The position numbers and the translations under genes were made by a program. Shown here in pieces: positions 60,327 through 64,000 of a DNA stretch of 64,000 nucleotides (the stretch's first letter is position 1; the number at the start of each line of letters is the position of its first letter). This DNA comes from Acanthacorydalis orientalis. Its lineage: Eukaryota > Arthropoda > Insecta > Megaloptera > Corydalidae. The DNA lies in NCBI GenBank assembly GCA_034766995.1, contig CM068322.1, positions 6,821,589-6,885,588 of the forward strand, read 5' to 3'. The notes beneath the pieces were generated by a model. The model saw nothing but the letters and a program-made list of their open reading frames with translations, was not told the origin of the DNA and did no database searches.

Positions 60327-60904
60327 TGAGGTTGATAGGAACATAATTGGAAGGCTTCTCTTCTGAGTTCTAACTTTAATATTTTTCAATGGAAGTGTCA
60401 TTTCTTCGTGTTGATATTAATATCATTTTAAAGTGCATTTTTCGTTTTGTATTTTGGTAACATCGATTTTGGTTTTATTATTAATTTTGTTCCAAATTGA
60501 GCTCTTGAGTTAAAGATTGAAAAGAGGCAAATAAGAGCCTTTTTTGTATGAGTCCAAAACGGGTGATAAAGCAGCAGAAACTGCTTCTAAATTAAACGAT
60601 GATTTTGGAGTGGGTACTGTTAAGGAACGTACGGTGCAATAATGGTGGTACCAAAATTTCGTGCTGAGAACGAGAGCCTTCAAGATTAAGAAAGTAACGG
60701 GCGTCTTTTTTTCTGTTCATAACGACCAACTGAAGGCATTAGTTGAAACCAAACCACGCACAACAATTCGAGAGCTTACACAAAATTTAAGCTTTAGTCA
60801 TCCAACAGTTCTGGACCATTTAAAACAGTTAGGAAAATCAACAAAGTTTGACAAATGGGTACCGCACAAACTAACTAATTGCAATTATTTTTCGACCAAC
60901 CTAA
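60327..60904 (+). mobile_element. Hsmar1-like mariner deletion derivative, copy E (578 bp)
   Basis: The left end TGAGGTTGATAGGAACATAA is a mutated TIR. The right end AATTATTTTTCGACCAACCT then AA is followed by TA (60,905-60,906). The leader matches copies A and D (AATGGAAGTGTCATTTCTTC). The start ATG has become ATTG. Frames include RTVQ, HNDQLKALVETKPRTTIREL, SFSHPTVLDHLKQLGKSTKF, then DKWVPHKL. The deletion lies farther downstream than in copies A-C, because the WVPHKL linker is kept before the jump to the right TIR. This copy therefore comes from a separate deletion event or an earlier ancestor. Confidence 0.87.
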
Positions 60905-60906
60905 TA

Positions 60907-61481
60907 CATTATCAATTTACAACTTGAAAATTTCTTTTTGCCGCAAACGATATCCCTCTCATCTACAATATTAACATAGATGTCATGAAAAGAAATGAAA
61001 GTTATTAAAGAAGGTATGTATCTATCAATATAATATTAATGTAAATATTATACTATCCTAAGCTCGAAAATTTATTAAAAATATAACTTTATTTTAACCA
61101 ATTTCTAAAATACTTTCAATAAAAATCATCCTGAATTAATTTTTTGGTGTTTATAATATTTATTTATGCCGATTTGAAGTAATGATTCAGTAATTCATTA
61201 ATGAAAAAAATCTAAAAGAAAAACAATTTATCGATTCAATTATAGAGAAATACATAATTTTTGAACACAAATCGAAAATGTTCGTTTACAATTATTTATC
61301 CTCATTCCTCTACCTTAACATTTAAAAAATATATAACTTGTTTGGTTTTAATTATATATTTATAAAATCTTTTTCACTAAAGTTTACTTCAAAAGTATGT
61401 TGTGAAGTTTATTTTATCATACTGTGACACTATTTTTATATTGTACCATACTTTTTGAGCTTCTGTTAAAGTTAATATAAA

Positions 61482-61484
<3 letters not shown>
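60907..61484. other. AT-rich stretch, no gene seen
   Basis: No recognised signal. Confidence 0.5.
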
Positions 61485-61531
<47 letters not shown>

Positions 61532-61582
61532 TATATACGTATATATATATATATATACACGTATATATATATATACATACAC
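61485..61582. repeat. (TA)n microsatellite with TACGTA interruptions
   Basis: TA blocks separated by GTACATATATACGTA-type interruptions. Confidence 0.95.
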
Positions 61583-61659
61583 GGTAGACTATAAAAAAAT
61601 CTCACTTCTGGCAAATGAACATATTTTTCACAAAATCTGCCTTCAATTTCAAATCATGA

Positions 61660-61960
61660 AAAATAAACAATCGTCGAGTCGGCGAGTTATTACGACGTGC
61701 CGCGCTCACAGCATGTGAATATTCATCTCGATTGCGTACGTACGTCGGCTGGCTGGCGTTGAAGGGAGGACCGTCGTGGAAGAAGACGAACGCAGCTGAA
61801 ACGAGTATGCGAGTAAAGTGGATGAGGCGGAGGAAATTGTTAGAGAATGGGAAATGTGGAAAAAACGCACATACAGACAACACTGTTCACACTGTGGCGA
61901 GCTGCAGAGAGAATATGTCATCTTGGAAAATGTACGACGAAGCTGTGCTTGTTTTTATTG
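61660..61960. promoter_or_regulatory. CpG-richer patch; possible promoter/5' exon
   Basis: TCGTCGAGTCGGCGAG, GACGTGCCGCGCTCAC and GCGTACGTACGTCGGCTGGC stand out from the flanks. Overlapping frames of 70-116 residues occur on both strands and end in or near the TA tract, with no domain. The plus strand is open from about 61,732 for about 80 codons before the microsatellite (WLALKGGPSWKKTNAAETSM), which is not recognisable. The call is by composition only. Confidence 0.3.
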
Positions 61961-61997
61961 AAACATTTTTCTACATTACTCATACATTCATACAAAT

Positions 61998-61999
<2 letters not shown>

Positions 62000-62048
<49 letters not shown>
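62000..62048. repeat. (AT)n microsatellite
   Basis: AT array then GTACATATATG. Confidence 0.95.
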
Positions 62049-62050
<2 letters not shown>

Positions 62051-62877
62051 TATATGAATGTTTTATTTCTTTATTTTTGTAATATCTGCAGGGTAAAGTA
62101 CAAGATTTCCATCTGCAATCCATTCGTCGTTCATATTCGTGAAACGTACCTTTAGGAAAATGTTCAACTAGTATACATATGTACGTAAAAATAAATAAAA
62201 TGAAACCAAATTCTCTGTAATGTTCGAAAATTATTCAAATTCTGAAGCATAATGATTGTATTAATTTGCCACGAGCGAGACATTTCTTTGTACCATTATT
62301 TTTAAATATAGTAAATAAGTAAAAAAAAAATATGTATTCATTATCCAGTACTATTTATATATATATATATATATAGTAATCATATATAAAAGAATAAAAT
62401 TCAAATGGATTCATACTTAGATAATTATAGTGTGCATAGTAGAGACTTTAAATGAGGTAAAATTTTATGCTAGAAAGAAGTAAAATGTATTTAACTGTAT
62501 TATGATTTTAAAAACTTGAAGATTTGAATCTTTAAAGTACAATTTTTTTATCTATAAGCAGGGACATATGAATTATAAATTTGTCACTAGAATGCGAATT
62601 TATTAACCTTGCGCATGATGGAATTTTGATTTTGATTATTTTTTTACCTTCAATTCATTTATTGAATTGAAATAAAACTTATTTAGGGTATGAACAATTA
62701 GATTTTTTTTCAAAAGTTTATTACCACTGTGCCATTTGCGAGAAACGAAAGTAATAGTAACTTTTATAATAGTCGTTAATCCGAATTATTACATTATATA
62801 TTATTAATTAATTAATATATAATACCTGCTATAAACATATAATAAATGATAAAATATAATATACAATAAAAAACTAC
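62049..62877. other. AT-rich stretch, no gene seen
   Basis: Short TA run at about 62,352-62,375 and a TAATTAATTA palindromic patch near 62,800-62,830. No gene. Confidence 0.5.
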
Positions 62878-62879
62878 TC

Positions 62880-62968
62880 ACTATGCTCGTCGACAGCCGG
62901 GGTGCTTCGCCCCCGCTCGCTTTGCTTGCATTCTCGATTCGCCTCGCTTGTATCGCACATATTCGCTT
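62880..62968. repeat. isolated GC-rich block with hairpin
   Basis: CGGGGTGCTTCGCCCCCG can form a GGGG/CCCC hairpin. It is followed by pyrimidine-patterned CTCGCTTTGCTTGC, ATTCTCGATTCGCCTCGCTT. The block is about 85 bp, sharply bounded, and lies next to a (TA)n tract. It resembles terminal or subterminal GC-rich motifs of dispersed elements, but I cannot assign it. Confidence 0.5.
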
Positions 62969-62977
62969 AATATTGTA

Positions 62978-62981
<4 letters not shown>

Positions 62982-63017
<36 letters not shown>
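62982..63017. repeat. (TA)n microsatellite
   Basis: Pure TA array. Confidence 0.95.
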
Positions 63018-63019
<2 letters not shown>

Positions 63020-63220
63020 GTTAGTATGTCTATTCGATCACTCTCGCAGTTTAATTGTAACGTTGTTGTTTTCTAATGTCCCACATTTCATTGTGGTTTT
63101 TATGATTCCAATATCATAATTTTTCGTAAAAATTTCGTGTAACTTCGGGTTTCATCGTTAATAATAATTTTATATAAAGTTTTTACAAAATTCTTTGAAT
63201 ATTTTTTGACCAGTTTACGG

Positions 63221-63223
<3 letters not shown>

Positions 63224-63281
<58 letters not shown>
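63224..63281. repeat. (TA)n microsatellite
   Basis: 58-bp TA array. Confidence 0.95.
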
Positions 63282-63284
<3 letters not shown>

Positions 63285-64000
63285 ATGTAGATAATGAAAA
63301 TTATACAATTTATATTAAATAATTAAATGAAAAAAGTAATATTAATATAAATTATTTAATAATTAAAAAATTATTAAATATTTAACATTAATAACATTTT
63401 AATTTGGTTATAGAAAAGCACTTGTATAAACAAAGGATGGCGTCTGATGACTGAATTTTATTAGGAAATGTTCACACTTCAAAATGATATAAGAAACATC
63501 TGTCACTGCCCACATCATACGCACCTAGTGCTGTCTATACGTGAATAGCGGCTTTAAATGCAACCTCTTATTAAATATTCTATTATTTTTAAATTTTATC
63601 ACTTTGTATAAATTTCAACCCGTAAAAAATTTTATATACTAGAAAATAAGACAATCTTTCTTATAAACACAGTTACTTATATACAGAAATAATAATTATT
63701 ATTAGAGATGCTGATTGGAAGGCAGTTCCTTAAATAAATAAATATTTTCAAGAGAAAAATAAATATAGAAATTGCGGTCTGGTACAAAAAATATCTTGAA
63801 TAAAATTAATTAAGAATTATAATTTAATGATGGAAAAATACAAATATAATTGATAAGTGTTCTGAAACGAAGAATTCACACAAGTGGATAAAAATTTTAT
63901 CGACGGACACAACGGTTACTATTTATAATAGAGATGAAAAAAACATCTAGCGTAGGAAAAAGCACATAAATCATTTATAATAAAGAGAGGAAAAAAGGTA
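63282..64000. other. AT-rich stretch to window end, no gene seen
   Basis: No recognisable signal. Confidence 0.5.

Noticed and set aside
61732..62082. 116-residue plus-strand ORF as a gene
   Set aside because: The end is microsatellite translation, the start overlaps frames on the other strand, and no domain is visible.

Overview
This is AT-rich eukaryotic nuclear DNA, most likely from an insect. The evidence is several DD34D mariner-type elements, Tigger/pogo, hAT and non-LTR retrotransposon remnants, and dozens of long (TA)n microsatellites, often joined to (TG/CA)n, (CT)n or (CTAT)n. I see no prokaryotic gene organisation, no CRISPR array, no intact host protein-coding gene and no confident tRNA or rRNA gene. 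The window looks like intergenic or intronic DNA filled with decayed transposable elements. I cannot name the species.

Layout, left to right. 1-10 kb: a complete 1.2-kb mariner copy (997-2202) with clear terminal inverted repeats (TIRs), TA target duplications and a broken transposase; a short mariner transposase scrap (about 8.5 kb); and the C-terminal end of a hAT transposase (about 8.9-9.3 kb). 10-21 kb: GC-richer patches, the largest microsatellite arrays, an 88-codon open frame without an ATG (about 12.9 kb), the first of five deleted Hsmar1-like mariners, and a pair of diverged duplicate segments (16.1 and 19.7 kb), of which only the second holds a mariner insertion. 21-36 kb: more deleted mariners, a foldback repeat family, a 126-bp near-palindromic MITE, several CpG-richer patches that may be promoters or 5' exons, and a decayed mariner at 33.8-34.7 kb. 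36-39 kb: two unrelated mariners inserted side by side in one (TA)n tract. The first carries an in-frame deletion and still reads through as one 226-239 residue protein that lacks the first catalytic aspartate. 39-50 kb: a Tigger-like pseudogene (43 kb), foldback repeats and another deleted mariner whose left end has merged into a microsatellite. 50-64 kb: a LINE 3' end with a 14-bp target-site duplication, a LINE reverse-transcriptase remnant with a YADD box, an RTE-like LINE tail, a possible small 5' exon, a further deleted mariner, and a GC-rich block near 62.9 kb.

No set of genes here works together as a pathway. The most interesting material is in the mobile elements. One is a family of short mariner derivatives that keep the DNA-binding half of the transposase and have lost the catalytic half; at least three copies share the same deletion junction. 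Another is a natural empty-site/filled-site pair that fixes one insertion. The third is a foldback repeat family, found by eye, that I cannot assign to a known superfamily. All similarity statements are by eye from family knowledge, with no database search.
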